53,754 nt of DNA from Synechococcus sp. CS-1329 (GCF_025128055.1 NZ_JAHLYS010000043.1:1-53754), one strand, 5' to 3'; shown: positions 1 through 8,436, numbered from the stretch's first letter. A program made the numbers and translations. The notes: generated by a model from the sequence alone, not told the origin.

Positions 1-73
1 AACTTTCGGCTGAGCCTGGCTCTTGGCCAAGTTCCCAGCCGCGCAAGCAGTTTGATCCGAAAAAAAGCTGGCA

Positions 74-107
74 ACTGAATGGGTCGCCTGACTGAATGGG
101 TCGCCTG
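74..107. repeat. Perfect 17-bp tandem duplication at the tRNA-Lys 3' end
   Basis: The unit ACTGAATGGGTCGCCTG occurs at 74-90 and again, directly abutting, at 91-107. The right copy contains the 3' acceptor strand and part of the T stem of the tRNA gene; the left copy is a detached copy just beyond the tRNA. Replication slippage could make this, but tRNA 3' ends are also the usual attachment sites of integrative elements. No integrase is in the window. Confidence 0.9.
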
Positions 108-168
108 AGATTCGAACTCAGGACCAATCGGTTAAAAGCCGAGTGCTCTACCGCTGAGCTAGCGACCC
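97..168 (-). tRNA. trnK-UUU: tRNA-Lys (anticodon UUU)
   Basis: Read on the minus strand, the 72-nt gene starts GGGTCGC and ends GCGACCC plus an A discriminator, giving a perfect 7-bp acceptor stem. The D arm reads GCTCAGCGGTAGAGC, the anticodon loop CTTTTAA carries TTT, and the T loop is TTCGAAT. CCA is not encoded. The adjacent downstream sequence repeats the 3' end of the gene in tandem. Identity follows from the anticodon; no mismatch is seen in the stems. Confidence 0.97.
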
Positions 169-287
169 GCCCTGATGGGCTGCCCTTGCGGACACCCTTG
201 GAACGTATCACCCAGGGGGCACCTCCTCCAAGGGAGCATGGTCGGGTCATCAGGGGGCGCTGATCCCCCGGTTGCCCCCACGCCGCC

Positions 288-791
288 ATGTCCTCCGCAC
301 CCTGGCCCGAACCCAGCGTTCACCCCGAGGCCTGGGTGTCCCCCTCGGCGGTGGTGATCGGCGATGTGAGCCTCGGCGCCGGCGCAAGCCTCTGGCCGAT
401 GGCAGTCGCCCGGGGCGACCTCTGCAGCATCCGCATCGGGGCCAACAGCAACGTCCAGGACGGCGCCGTGCTGCACGGCGATCCCGGCCAGCCGGTGCTG
501 ATCGGCGAGGGGGTGACCATCGGCCATCGGGCCGTGGTCCATGGCGCCACCCTGGGTGACGGCTGCCTGATCGGCATCGGCGCCATCGTTCTCAATGGGG
601 TGCGGGTCGGTGAGGGGGCTTTGGTGGCCGCTGGGGCGGTGGTGACCCGCGATGTGCCCCCTCGCACCCTGGTGGCGGGCATCCCGGCACAGGCCCGGCG
701 CAGCCTGAGCGCAGAGGAGGCCGCCGAGCAGTTCCAGCACGCCCTGCGCTACAGCCAGCTGGCCGCCGTCCATGCCGGTCGCGCCGCCTGA
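288..791 (+). CDS. Gamma-class carbonic anhydrase-like hexapeptide protein
   Basis: The 167-residue protein is a left-handed beta-helix built from hexapeptide repeats ([30 protein letters not shown] and so on), about the length of YrdA/PaaY-type gamma carbonic anhydrases. The residues that bind metal in this family are visible: His in AVLHGD and two His in IGHRAVVHG. So are RGD and NVQD, which match the conserved Arg, Asp and Gln. Zinc-dependent CO2 hydration is therefore possible, but many homologues have no measurable activity and some are acyltransferase-like. The start at 288 precedes the conserved first turn. It lies upstream of psbY on the same strand, separated by 86 nt. Confidence 0.85.
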   Translation: MSSAPWPEPSVHPEAWVSPSAVVIGDVSLGAGASLWPMAVARGDLCSIRIGANSNVQDGAVLHGDPGQPVLIGEGVTIGHRAVVHGATLGDGCLIGIGAIVLNGVRVGEGALVAAGAVVTRDVPPRTLVAGIPAQARRSLSAEEAAEQFQHALRYSQLAAVHAGRAA

Positions 792-877
792 TTGCTGCGA
801 TTTGGATCAACAGCCCAGCTGCCCTTCGGGAGCGGCGGCTGCGGTCCGTAAGATCTGGATACCAAGACTCCCTGACG

Positions 878-1000
878 ATGGACGCACGGCTGCTGCTGGT
901 TACCGCCCCGATCCTGCTGGCCGTGGCCTGGGCTGTGTTCAACATCGGCCGTGCGGCTGTCGGTCAGCTGCAACTGATGCTCAAGCGTTCCCGCGCCTGA
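878..1000 (+). CDS. psbY: Photosystem II protein PsbY
   Basis: This is a 40-residue single-span membrane protein. It starts [15 protein letters not shown], has one hydrophobic helix (about residues 4-25) with the [10 protein letters not shown] signature, and ends in a basic tail KRSRA. Length and signature match cyanobacterial PsbY, a peripheral low-mass subunit of photosystem II near cytochrome b559. It is hidden by a longer open frame that extends trmFO upstream in another phase. Its TGA stop shares one base with the trmFO ATG, so the two are probably translationally coupled. A TAAGAT element at 849-854 could be a -10 box. Recognition rests on the sequence signature. Confidence 0.9.
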   Translation: MDARLLLVTAPILLAVAWAVFNIGRAAVGQLQLMLKRSRA

Positions 1001-2376
1001 TGGTGCTGGTGATCGGTGCCGGCCTCGCCGGCACTGAAGCGGCCTGGCAGATCGCCCAGGCGGGCCTGCCGGTGCGGCTGGTGGAGATGCGCCCCGTGCG
1101 GCGCTCCCCCGCCCACCACAGCGCCGAATTCGCTGAGCTGGTGTGCAGCAACAGCTTCGGTGCCCTCTCCAGTGATCGGGCCGCTGGATTGCTGCAGGAG
1201 GAATTGCGCCAGCTGGGTTCACTGGTGATCGGCACCGCCGACGGCCACGCCGTTCCAGCCGGTGGTGCACTGGCTGTGGATCGCGGTCGCTTCAGTGCCG
1301 ATCTCACCCGCATCCTTGAAACCCATCCCCTGATCCAGGTGGAGCGTGCCGAGCAGTTGCAGCTGCCGGGGCCGGAAGAGATCACCGTGCTGGCCACCGG
1401 CCCGCTCACCAGCGATGACCTGGCCGAGGATCTGCGCCGTTTCACCGGCCGCGGCGACTGTCATTTCTTCGACGCCGCCAGCCCGATCGTGGCGGGCGAG
1501 AGCATCGATCTGGAGGTGGCCTTCCGCGCCAGCCGCTACGACAAGGGCGATGCCGACTACATCAACTGCCCGATGGACCGGGAGCAGTACGAGCGGTTCC
1601 GGCAGGCCCTGCTGGAGGCCGAGCAGGCCGAACTCAAGGATTTCGAGCAGGAGAGCGCCAGCTTCTTCGAGGGCTGCCTGCCGATCGAAGAGCTGGCCCG
1701 CCGTGGCGAGGAAACCATGCGCTACGGCCCGCTCAAACCGATCGGCCTCTGGGATCCACGCTGGGGCGACCTCCACGACCGCGAGCTGCGTCGCGCCAAG
1801 CGGGCCCATGCCGTGGTGCAGCTGCGTCAGGAAGACCGCGACGGTCGCCTCTGGAACCTGGTGGGCTTCCAGACCAACCTGAAGTGGGGCGAACAGAAAC
1901 GGGTGCTGCGGCTGATTCCAGGCCTGGAAAACGCCGAGTTCGTGCGCTTCGGGGTGATGCACCGCAACACCTTCCTTGAATCTCCCCAGCTGCTGGATCC
2001 CACCCTGCAGTTCCGGCAGCGGCCCACCCTGCTGGCAGCCGGACAGATCACCGGCACCGAGGGCTATGCCGCTGCGGTGGCCGGCGGCTGGCTGGCGGGC
2101 ACCAACGCCGCCCGCCTCGCCCATGGCCAGAGCCCGATCGCCCTGCCACCCACCACCATGATCGGCGCCCTCACCCATTTCATCGCCGAGGCCCCCAGCG
2201 CCAGGTTCCAGCCGATGCCCCCCAACTTCGGCCTGATGCCCGAGCTCAGCGTGCGGGTGCGCGAGAAGCGGGCCCGCTATGGCGCCTACCGCGACCGGGC
2301 CCTGGCTGATCTCAGGCCCTTCTGCACCCAATCTGAGCTGGAGTCACAACAGCAACGCCGATTGCAGATGGCCTGA
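1000..2376 (+). CDS. trmFO: tRNA (uracil-5-)-methyltransferase TrmFO, folate/FAD dependent
   Basis: The 458-residue protein opens with an FAD-binding dinucleotide fold ([15 protein letters not shown], residues 2-16). It carries the TrmFO signatures [14 protein letters not shown] and [12 protein letters not shown]. The family uses methylenetetrahydrofolate and FAD to make 5-methyluridine at position 54 of tRNAs in the cytosol. The start at 1000 was chosen because the preceding open frame overlaps psbY, encodes nothing conserved, and the dinucleotide fold normally begins at residue 1-3. The length is normal for the family. Start and psbY stop overlap by one base. Confidence 0.95.
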   Translation: MVLVIGAGLAGTEAAWQIAQAGLPVRLVEMRPVRRSPAHHSAEFAELVCSNSFGALSSDRAAGLLQEELRQLGSLVIGTADGHAVPAGGALAVDRGRFSADLTRILETHPLIQVERAEQLQLPGPEEITVLATGPLTSDDLAEDLRRFTGRGDCHFFDAASPIVAGESIDLEVAFRASRYDKGDADYINCPMDREQYERFRQALLEAEQAELKDFEQESASFFEGCLPIEELARRGEETMRYGPLKPIGLWDPRWGDLHDRELRRAKRAHAVVQLRQEDRDGRLWNLVGFQTNLKWGEQKRVLRLIPGLENAEFVRFGVMHRNTFLESPQLLDPTLQFRQRPTLLAAGQITGTEGYAAAVAGGWLAGTNAARLAHGQSPIALPPTTMIGALTHFIAEAPSARFQPMPPNFGLMPELSVRVREKRARYGAYRDRALADLRPFCTQSELESQQQRRLQMA

Positions 2377-2428
2377 TATTGAGGCCTGTGGCTTTTCACT
2401 TAGGCTTTGATTTCGCCACCAAATCTCT

Positions 2429-3559
2429 ATGATCAGCCTTCAATCCACTTTCGTAGTTGCACTCTCGGGCACGGCACTGCTCTCCCTGAGCATGGGGCAA
2501 CTGGCCAAAGCCTGCACCGGGGGAGCACTGACGGCCGCTGACGGAAGCGTGGTTGTGGGGCGCACGCTCGAGTTCGGCAAACCGCTCGACTCCCAGATTG
2601 CCGTGTGGCCAGCCGGCAGCAAGTTCGTCGGATCCAGCAATCGCGGCCAGGGATTGAGCTATCGCTCACGCCACGGATTCGTGGGAGCAACAGTAGCTCA
2701 ATACTCCGACATGATCCTCGATGGTCTCAACGAGAAGGGGCTGAATGTTGGCCTGTTTTATTTCCCTGGCTTTGCCCAGTACACAACTGATGCCAAAGCA
2801 AGGCCAGCCCGGACCCTGGCACCGGCCCAGCTGGGCACTTGGCTGCTGGCCAACTTCGCCACGGTGGAGGAGGTCAGAGCCGGTCTCAACAATGTCGATG
2901 TCACCGCCCAGGTGATCAGCTTGCTGGGTGAGGTCCCCGATGTGCATTTCAAGGTGCAGGATGCCAGCGGCAAGAGCATCGTGATCGAACCCCGCGAGGG
3001 TCGTCTGCTTGTGCACGACAATCCCTCTCGGGTCCTGACCAATTCCCCCACCTTCCCCTGGCACATCACCAATCTCACCAACTATCTGACGACCAGCAGC
3101 GCCTACCCGGCGCCACTGACACTCGGGGCACCCGGTGCGGGCCAGACCAAACTGACCCCCTTCGGTATGGGTGCCGGTGGCTTTGGACTGCCCGGTGATT
3201 TCAGCCCGCCTTCCCGCTTCGTTCGGATGGTGTTCCTCACTCACAATGCCAAGCAGACACCAAACTCCAGAGCAGCGGTGTCCAGCTTGTTTCACATCCT
3301 CAACAACTTCGACATCCCGCTGGGAGCAGCCCAACCACCTGCTGGCACTGCAGAATCGAATCCCGATTTCACCACCTGGACATCTGTTTCCAACCTCAGA
3401 GATCTCACCTTCAACTGGAAAACCTTTGGTGATCAGCAGGTCAAAACCCTGAGCCTGCGTCAGGCCCTCGATGCCGCCAATGGTCAGCTGAAGCTGCTGC
3501 CGATGGGACCCCAGCAGCCGGATGCCGTCAGTCCCACACTGGAGGTTCGCGTGAACTGA
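2429..3559 (+). CDS. Secreted choloylglycine hydrolase / penicillin acylase-type Ntn amidase
   Basis: The 376-residue precursor has a signal peptide (about residues 1-28) ending AKA, immediately before Cys29 of ACTGGAL. That Cys would become the N-terminal nucleophile after processing. The other residues of the linear-amide Ntn hydrolases are visible: Arg of GRTLEF, Asn of LNEKGLNVG, Asn of VLTNSPTFPWH and Arg of PPSRFVRMVF. The enzyme should cleave a linear amide such as a bile-salt-like conjugate, penicillin V or an N-acyl homoserine lactone; the substrate cannot be read from the sequence. GLPGDFSPPSRF is typical of the family. Codon use looks less GC-biased than in trmFO and crtH, which fits acquisition by transfer, though this was judged by eye. 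Confidence 0.88.
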   Translation: MISLQSTFVVALSGTALLSLSMGQLAKACTGGALTAADGSVVVGRTLEFGKPLDSQIAVWPAGSKFVGSSNRGQGLSYRSRHGFVGATVAQYSDMILDGLNEKGLNVGLFYFPGFAQYTTDAKARPARTLAPAQLGTWLLANFATVEEVRAGLNNVDVTAQVISLLGEVPDVHFKVQDASGKSIVIEPREGRLLVHDNPSRVLTNSPTFPWHITNLTNYLTTSSAYPAPLTLGAPGAGQTKLTPFGMGAGGFGLPGDFSPPSRFVRMVFLTHNAKQTPNSRAAVSSLFHILNNFDIPLGAAQPPAGTAESNPDFTTWTSVSNLRDLTFNWKTFGDQQVKTLSLRQALDAANGQLKLLPMGPQQPDAVSPTLEVRVN

Positions 3560-3632
3560 GGGCGGCGCTGAGCGGGCGGGCACCAACGCTGGGCCCGGTC
3601 CTAGGGTCGCGCCCAACGGCTTCAGGTGAACG

Positions 3633-5153
3633 GTGGAAAGTCTGGCCTGGGACGCCGTGGTGATCGGCTCCGGCATCGGCGGCCTGGTGACGGCCACCCA
3701 GTTGGCGGCCAAGGGCGCCCGGGTGCTGGTGCTGGAGCGCTATTTGATTCCGGGCGGCAGCGGCGGCAGCTTCGAGCGGCAGGGCTACACCTTCGATGTG
3801 GGTGCCTCGATGATCTTCGGCTTCGGCGAGAAGGGGCACACCAACCTGCTCACCCGCGCCCTGGCGGATGTGGGCGAACGCCAGGAGACCATCCCCGATC
3901 CGGCCCAGCTTGACTACCACCTGCCCGGTGGGCTGAACGTGGCGGTGGATCGCGACTACGACAGCTTCATCCAGCGGCTCTCGGCCCTGTTTCCCCACGA
4001 GGCCAGCGGCATCCGCCGCTTCTACGACGCCTGCTGGAGCGTGTTCCGCTGCCTCGATGCGATGCCGCTGCTCTCGCTGGAGGATCCGGCCTACCTGGCG
4101 AAGGTGTTCGTGCGGGCGCCGCTGGCCTGCCTTGGCCTCGCCCGCTGGCTGCCGGTGAATGTGGGCGATGTGGCCCGCCGGCACATCAAGGATCCGGCGC
4201 TGCTGAAGTTCATCGACGTGGAGTGCTTCTGCTGGTCGGTGATGCCGGCGGATCGCACGCCGATGATCAATGCCGGCATGGTCTTCTCCGACCGCCATGC
4301 CGGTGGGATCAACTACCCCCGCGGCGGTGTGGGCTCGATTGCCCGCCACCTGGTGCAGGGCCTTGAGCACCATGGCGGCGCGATCCGCTACCGCTCCCGC
4401 GTCACCCGCGTGCTGATCGAGGACGGCAAGGCCGTGGGGGTGGAGCTGGCGGGCGGTGAAACGATCCGGGCCCGGCGGGTGATCTCCAACGCCACCCGCT
4501 GGGACACCTTCGGGGGTCTGGTGAAGGAGGCCCAGGTGCCGGCCGCCGAGCACACCTGGCGGCGGCGCTACAAGGCTTCGCCCTCGTTCCTCTCCCTGCA
4601 TCTTGGGGTGAAGGCTGAGGTGATTCCCGCCGGCAGCCACTGTCACCACCTCGTGCTGGAGGAGTGGAGCGCCATGGAGGCGGAACAGGGCACGATCTTC
4701 GTCTCGATCCCCACCCTGCTGGATCCGGCCCTGGCGCCGCAGGGAAAGCACATCGTCCATGCCTTCACCCCCTCCAGCCTGGAGGCCTGGCAGGGGCTCT
4801 CCCCTGGCGACTACCGCGCCGAGAAGCAAGCGGCAGCGGATCGGCTGATCCAGCGCCTGGAGGCGATCCTGCCGGGCCTGGGGGCCGCCATCAGCCATCG
4901 GGAGGTGGGCACCCCCCGCAGTCACCGCCGTTTCCTCGGCCGCCACCAAGGCAGCTACGGACCGGTGCCGGCCCTGCGCCTGCCGGGGCTGCTGCCGATG
5001 CCCTTCAACCGCAGCGGCATCCCCGGCCTCTATCTGGTGGGTGATTCCTGCTTCCCCGGCCAGGGGCTCAATGCAGTGGCCTTCAGCGGGTTCGCCTGCG
5101 CCCACCGCGTCGGCGCCGACCTGGGCCTCAACCCCTGGGCGCTGCCTGAGTGA
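3633..5153 (+). CDS. crtH: Carotenoid cis-trans isomerase CrtH (prolycopene isomerase)
   Basis: The 506-residue flavoprotein of the CrtI/CrtISO family starts (GTG) just before the dinucleotide fold VVIGSGIGGLVTA. It has the CrtISO-like GGSGGSFERQGYTFDVGASM stretch and ends with LYLVGDSCFPGQGLNAV, the C-terminal FAD motif of the family. CrtH converts poly-cis-lycopene to all-trans-lycopene in the carotenoid pathway at the membrane. Length and signatures favour CrtH over phytoene desaturase CrtI, but related CrtISO-like paralogues occur in cyanobacteria. No other carotenoid gene is adjacent. Confidence 0.87.
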   Translation: MESLAWDAVVIGSGIGGLVTATQLAAKGARVLVLERYLIPGGSGGSFERQGYTFDVGASMIFGFGEKGHTNLLTRALADVGERQETIPDPAQLDYHLPGGLNVAVDRDYDSFIQRLSALFPHEASGIRRFYDACWSVFRCLDAMPLLSLEDPAYLAKVFVRAPLACLGLARWLPVNVGDVARRHIKDPALLKFIDVECFCWSVMPADRTPMINAGMVFSDRHAGGINYPRGGVGSIARHLVQGLEHHGGAIRYRSRVTRVLIEDGKAVGVELAGGETIRARRVISNATRWDTFGGLVKEAQVPAAEHTWRRRYKASPSFLSLHLGVKAEVIPAGSHCHHLVLEEWSAMEAEQGTIFVSIPTLLDPALAPQGKHIVHAFTPSSLEAWQGLSPGDYRAEKQAAADRLIQRLEAILPGLGAAISHREVGTPRSHRRFLGRHQGSYGPVPALRLPGLLPMPFNRSGIPGLYLVGDSCFPGQGLNAVAFSGFACAHRVGADLGLNPWALPE

Positions 5154-5233
5154 GCGGCCATCACGGCCAGGCCAGGCTCGCGCCCATCGTTCCCGCTCCA
5201 TAGGCTGAGCTCCCTTTTGATGGTTCTCTCCCC

Positions 5234-5467
5234 ATGGGCTCCGCTCCCGCTCCCAACCACGAGGATCTCGCCCGCTACCTGGAGCAGAACGACGCCCTCA
5301 CCAAGCCCTGGCTGATGCTGCAACTGCGCCTGAGTCGGCTCAAAGAGGAGAAGGATTCCATGGGTGCCGACGAATACCTGCGCCGGGTGCAGGATGCCCA
5401 CAGCGATCTGATGCGGCTGGGCAGCTTCTGGCGCGGCCGTGAAGCCGAACTGTTCGGCCACAGCTGA
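5234..5467 (+). CDS. Small conserved-looking hypothetical protein, 77 aa
   Basis: The soluble, charged 77-residue protein is mostly alpha-helical (LARYLEQNDAL, RLSRLKEEKDS, YLRRVQDAHSDLMRL), with a tryptophan-containing GSFWRGREAELFG end. No family is assigned with certainty. It is followed after 5 nt by the membrane-protein gene at 5473, so the two are probably cotranscribed. Codon use matches the high-GC neighbours and no competing frame is convincing, which supports it being a real gene. Confidence 0.72.
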   Translation: MGSAPAPNHEDLARYLEQNDALTKPWLMLQLRLSRLKEEKDSMGADEYLRRVQDAHSDLMRLGSFWRGREAELFGHS

Positions 5468-5472
5468 GCGCC

Positions 5473-6021
5473 ATGGCCTCGAACCCACCAGGAGCCCCAC
5501 CGGATCAGCCCCAGACCTACCCGGTGGCTCCGCTGATTCGCTTCACCCTGCTGGGGTTGTATCTGGCCCTGGTGTTGCCCCTGCCGCTGCTGGCCACCCC
5601 CAGCCTGAGGCCCTGGCTCACGGCCGCCCTGCCGCTGGGACTGGTGCTGGTGGCCGCCCTGCTCAGCGAGCGGGTGAGGCTGGATCAGGAGGGCATCACG
5701 GTGGGCCATCCCCGCTGGTGCGCCTGGCTGCTGCGCCGGGGCTGGCAGCTGCCCTGGCAGCAGCTGGAGGATGTCACCAGCGTCGGCACCAGCCAGGGTG
5801 GACGGGTCTATTACCTGCGGGCCCAGGATGGCCGCCGGCTGCTATTGCCCCAGCGGGTGGCCCGCTTCCCAGCCTTCCTGCTGCAGGTGCAACGCACCAG
5901 TGGCCTCGACCTCTCAGCTGTGGGCCGCATCTCACCCCCCTGGACCTACTGGGCCCTGGCGGGTCTTACTGGGGCCATGCTGCTGGGGGAACTGGCGGCT
6001 CAGTTGCTACTGGCGGCCTGA
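5473..6021 (+). CDS. Membrane protein with PH-like middle domain, unknown function
   Basis: The 182-residue protein has a Pro-rich N-terminus, two closely spaced membrane spans (about residues 22-62), a soluble middle part and a third span near the C-terminus (about 157-180). The middle part (VRLDQEGITVG ... LPWQQLEDVTSV ... RVYYLRAQDGRRLLLP) has the beta-rich feel of bacterial PH/YdbT-like domains; that is only a resemblance. It shares an operon with the small gene upstream. Its last 22 bases overlap the 3' end of the convergent response-regulator gene. Confidence 0.72.
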   Translation: MASNPPGAPPDQPQTYPVAPLIRFTLLGLYLALVLPLPLLATPSLRPWLTAALPLGLVLVAALLSERVRLDQEGITVGHPRWCAWLLRRGWQLPWQQLEDVTSVGTSQGGRVYYLRAQDGRRLLLPQRVARFPAFLLQVQRTSGLDLSAVGRISPPWTYWALAGLTGAMLLGELAAQLLLAA

Positions 6022-6737
6022 GACCGCACGCTGCCGGCCGGACTGAGCGAAGGCTCAGGCGCTTCAGGGAGGGTTTCAAGGCTGAAGCGATAGCCCTGCT
6101 GGCGCACGGTTTCGATGCCGCCACCTTCGCCAAGGCCGGCCAGCTCCAGCTTGCGGCGCAGGGTGAGCACCTGGGTGTCAACGGAGCGGGGACCGCCACT
6201 GAAGGGGGGCCAGGCCATGCGCAGCAGCTCCTGACGGCTGCGGACCATGCCCGGCGGCATCAGCAGGGCACAGAGCAGGGCAAATTCCCGCGGACTCAGC
6301 TCCACCGGTTGATCGCGCAGGGTGACCTGACGCAGCAGCAGATGCACCTCCAGCGGTCCAACGCAGACCCGCTCCTGCAGGCCGGTGCCACTGCGGCGCA
6401 ACAGGCTGCGGCAGCGGGCCGCCAGCTCCTCGAGGCCGAAGGGTTTGCGCAGCACGTCGTCGGCACCGGCATCCAGCAGGGTCACCACCGGATCCGCGCC
6501 GCTGCGGGCCGTGAGCACCATCACCGGCGAGCGCAGATGGGCCGCCAGGCGCAGGGCTGAACTCTCTTCGAGCAGTTCAGCGCTCACCAGCAGATCGGGA
6601 GTCTGGTCGTCGCAGAGCTGCAGGGCTTCGGCCGCCGTGGCCACAGCCGCCGCCAGATAGCCATCCTGACGCAGCCGCTGGGCCAGCACCGTGCGCAAGG
6701 TGGGATGGGGATCAACCACCAGCACCCGCTTCAACAT
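6000..6737 (-). CDS. OmpR-type response regulator without the phospho-acceptor Asp
   Basis: The 245-residue protein combines a receiver domain (residues 3-115) and an OmpR/PhoB winged-helix domain (about 125-225; LSPREFALL, RSVDTQVLTLRRKL, TVRQQGYRF). ATG at 6737 was chosen because MLKRVLVVD is the usual receiver start. In the receiver the second acidic residue of the pocket is Pro10 (VVDPHP), and the phospho-acceptor position in PDLLVSAELL is Ala53 instead of Asp. Thr76 and Lys98 (LRKP) are kept. It therefore cannot be phosphorylated in the normal way and probably acts constitutively or through another signal, like other atypical receivers. No histidine kinase is adjacent. The DNA target is unknown. 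Confidence 0.9.
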   Translation of the reverse strand: MLKRVLVVDPHPTLRTVLAQRLRQDGYLAAAVATAAEALQLCDDQTPDLLVSAELLEESSALRLAAHLRSPVMVLTARSGADPVVTLLDAGADDVLRKPFGLEELAARCRSLLRRSGTGLQERVCVGPLEVHLLLRQVTLRDQPVELSPREFALLCALLMPPGMVRSRQELLRMAWPPFSGGPRSVDTQVLTLRRKLELAGLGEGGGIETVRQQGYRFSLETLPEAPEPSLSPAGSVRSQAASSN

Positions 6738-6912
6738 CGCAGCACCACCGGAACGGGGTTCCAGCGTCAGCTTGACGGGCGTGGGATCTCTGGAATCAGG
6801 CGTTGGTGTGAGCTCCACACGCGGCCACGGGTGAGTCCCTAGGCTACCCGATACACCCCGGGAGCAGTCGGTATCCATCGATGCCACCCCCGTCCAGACA
6901 GCCTGTGCCCCA

Positions 6913-7179
6913 ATGACCGCGCTGCAGAATCCCGACTCCATTCGTCACTTTCAGTCGCTCTGTGACGCCTGCCAGGATCTGGCCAGCCGTTACCACAGCC
7001 CCTCCGAACTCAGGCTCTACGCGGATGGCTATCTGCATGCCCTGCGCCGCGGTTCAGTGCTGCAACCGCTGGATCAGCGCCGCCTCGAAGACCTGATCGA
7101 GCGCTGGATCATGGATCCCTCCAGCTTCATCGGCCCCGACGGCAACATCAGCACCCTGTTTGAAGCCAGTCGCCATTGA
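6913..7179 (+). CDS. Small cyanobacterial protein, possibly DUF6761
   Basis: The 88-residue soluble protein has IRHFQSLCDACQDLA, ELRLYADGYLHALRR and a C-terminal LIERWIMDPSSF. This order resembles a short cyanobacterial family I recall as DUF6761 (IRHYQSL ... LRLYLDGYL ... FLYDPSNFE); the assignment is from memory. Function unknown. It is divergent from the response-regulator gene, with 175 nt between the starts, so the regulator might control it, which is untested. Confidence 0.8.
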   Translation: MTALQNPDSIRHFQSLCDACQDLASRYHSPSELRLYADGYLHALRRGSVLQPLDQRRLEDLIERWIMDPSSFIGPDGNISTLFEASRH

Positions 7180-7180
7180 A

Positions 7181-7200
7181 GGCCCACCGATCGATGGGCC
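7181..7200. terminator. Hairpin between convergent genes
   Basis: GGCCCA(7181-7186) and TGGGCC(7195-7200) flank an almost self-complementary centre, forming a 20-bp near-palindrome directly after the stop at 7179 and 36 nt before the end of the convergent glutaredoxin gene. There is no T-run, so factor-independent termination is only a guess from position. Confidence 0.4.
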
Positions 7201-7235
7201 CCGGAAGGCGATGGAACTGCCGCTTGCTGGGATCT

Positions 7236-7559
7236 TCAGCTGGCCAGAGCCACCGAAAGCGTTTCGCGCAGCTCTCCGGAGTTGTACATCTCGATCAGGA
7301 TATCTGAGCCACCGATGAACTCACCGTTCACATACACCTGGGGGATGGTGGGCCATTCCGAATACTCTTTGATGCCCTGACGCACTTCAGGATCAGAGAG
7401 CACATCGAAGGTTTCAAATGGCAGGCCCAGGGAGTTGAGGATCTGAACCACATTGTTGGAGAACCCGCACTGGGGCATCAGCTTCGAGCCCTTCATGAAC
7501 ACCACGATCGGGCTGCTGCTCAGGAGGCTGTCGATGCGTTGCTTGACGGCGCTGTCCAT
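7236..7559 (-). CDS. grxD: Monothiol glutaredoxin, Grx4/CGFS type
   Basis: The 107-residue protein contains FMKGSKLMPQCGFSN with the CGFS active site that defines class II monothiol glutaredoxins, and the glutathione-binding WPTIPQVYVNGEFIGGSDI. Such proteins bind a glutathione-coordinated [2Fe-2S] cluster as homodimers or as heterodimers with BolA and take part in cluster delivery or iron sensing in the cytosol. The upstream gene at 7844 encodes a BolA protein, so both partners come from one operon (42 nt gap). Length is normal. Confidence 0.95.
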   Translation of the reverse strand: MDSAVKQRIDSLLSSSPIVVFMKGSKLMPQCGFSNNVVQILNSLGLPFETFDVLSDPEVRQGIKEYSEWPTIPQVYVNGEFIGGSDILIEMYNSGELRETLSVALAS

Positions 7560-7601
7560 GGATGCCAGGGGTGAAAAAGTTGGAAGAATGAGGGGGGCGG
7601 A

Positions 7602-7844
7602 TCAGCCCACGCTTAAGGGTGTGGTGGTCTGCAGGGCGAGGGCATGGATGGCCTCGCTGGCCAGCTCCCGGCGCAGGGCGGCATACACCAGCTGGTGCTG
7701 CTTGATCCTCGAGAGACCGGCGAAGGCGGTAGAGACCACTTTCACCTGAAGGTGATCGCCACCACCGGTGAGATCCTCCACCTCCACCTCGGCATCGGGG
7801 AGGCTGGCGCAGATCGCTTCTTTCACCTGCTCCGATTGCACCAT
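7602..7844 (-). CDS. bolA: BolA family protein
   Basis: The 80-residue protein shows the class II KH-like fold of Bol[20 protein letters not shown], then [30 protein letters not shown], with the conserved His in the DHLQ position and IKQHQLVY. BolA proteins pair with CGFS glutaredoxins through a shared [2Fe-2S] cluster. The grxD gene follows directly on the same strand, which supports that partnership here. It could also have DNA-binding activity as in enterobacteria, but that is not indicated by anything in the sequence. Confidence 0.93.
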   Translation of the reverse strand: MVQSEQVKEAICASLPDAEVEVEDLTGGGDHLQVKVVSTAFAGLSRIKQHQLVYAALRRELASEAIHALALQTTTPLSVG

Positions 7845-7899
7845 GACCAGGAATCCATCCGCACAAACGCGAATCTAGAAGCCAGAGCGCTGGCCTGCC

Positions 7900-8436
7900 T
7901 TACGGGGTGGCCGGGACGTCACCGCCGCCGGTGTAGGGGATGGTGACGAAGCCCAGTTCCACCAGGGTCTGATAGGCGCGGCGCCCCTCCTCACGGGTGG
8001 GGGTCATCACCTTCACCACTTCCACCAACAGGGGCACAGCCACCTCCGGCTGGTTCTGGCGACGCAGCAGGGCCGCCAGGCGCAGGTTCGACTGGGCGAG
8101 CAGCTCCAGCGACTCCCGGCCCTTCTGGTCCATCTCGCGGGGGATGCGCGCATCGAGGCCCCGGAAGGAGCCGCTCAGGTCGCGGTAGAAACCCAGCAGA
8201 CGCAGGCTGGCATCTCGGGCCTGGTCGTAGTCCTTGCGGGCAGAGGCCAGATCACCCCGGGCCACGGCCGCATCCCCGCGGCTGAGCAGATCCTTGACGG
8301 CCTGGAGGTTGAAGGTGCCCGTGGGACCCTCGAGCACCTTCGGGGGCTCACCCTGGGCCTGGACGGGAAGGGCCGGGGCGAGGGGGAGCAGAGCTGCCGC
8401 CAGGACAAGCCCGAGGGCAACGTGGGGCCTGCGCAC
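7900..8436 (-). CDS. Secreted helical-repeat hypothetical protein
   Basis: From the GTG at 8436 the protein has 178 residues with a signal peptide (RRPHVALGLVLAAALLPLAPA ... VQAQ). A TPR-like helical mature part follows (LQAVKDLLSRGDAAVARGDLASA ... YDQARDASLRLLGFYRDL ... YQTLVELGFV). The longer frame reaching 8544 overlaps the upstream acyltransferase gene and adds nothing conserved, so GTG was preferred. Likely periplasmic or thylakoid-lumen located; function unknown. The acyltransferase gene ends 28 nt upstream, so they may be cotranscribed. Confidence 0.78.
   Translation of the reverse strand: MRRPHVALGLVLAAALLPLAPALPVQAQGEPPKVLEGPTGTFNLQAVKDLLSRGDAAVARGDLASARKDYDQARDASLRLLGFYRDLSGSFRGLDARIPREMDQKGRESLELLAQSNLRLAALLRRQNQPEVAVPLLVEVVKVMTPTREEGRRAYQTLVELGFVTIPYTGGGDVPATP

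Noticed and set aside
772-999. N-terminal extension of trmFO by 76 codons
   Set aside because: It overlaps psbY in another phase and the conserved dinucleotide fold begins right at 1000.
3528-5201. 557-codon open frame antisense to crtH
   Set aside because: Long antisense frames are normal in GC-rich coding DNA; the protein lacks any recognisable motif.
5439-6560. 373-codon plus-strand frame crossing the membrane gene and response regulator
   Set aside because: Pro/Ala/Gly-rich low-complexity product conflicting with two better-supported genes on both strands.
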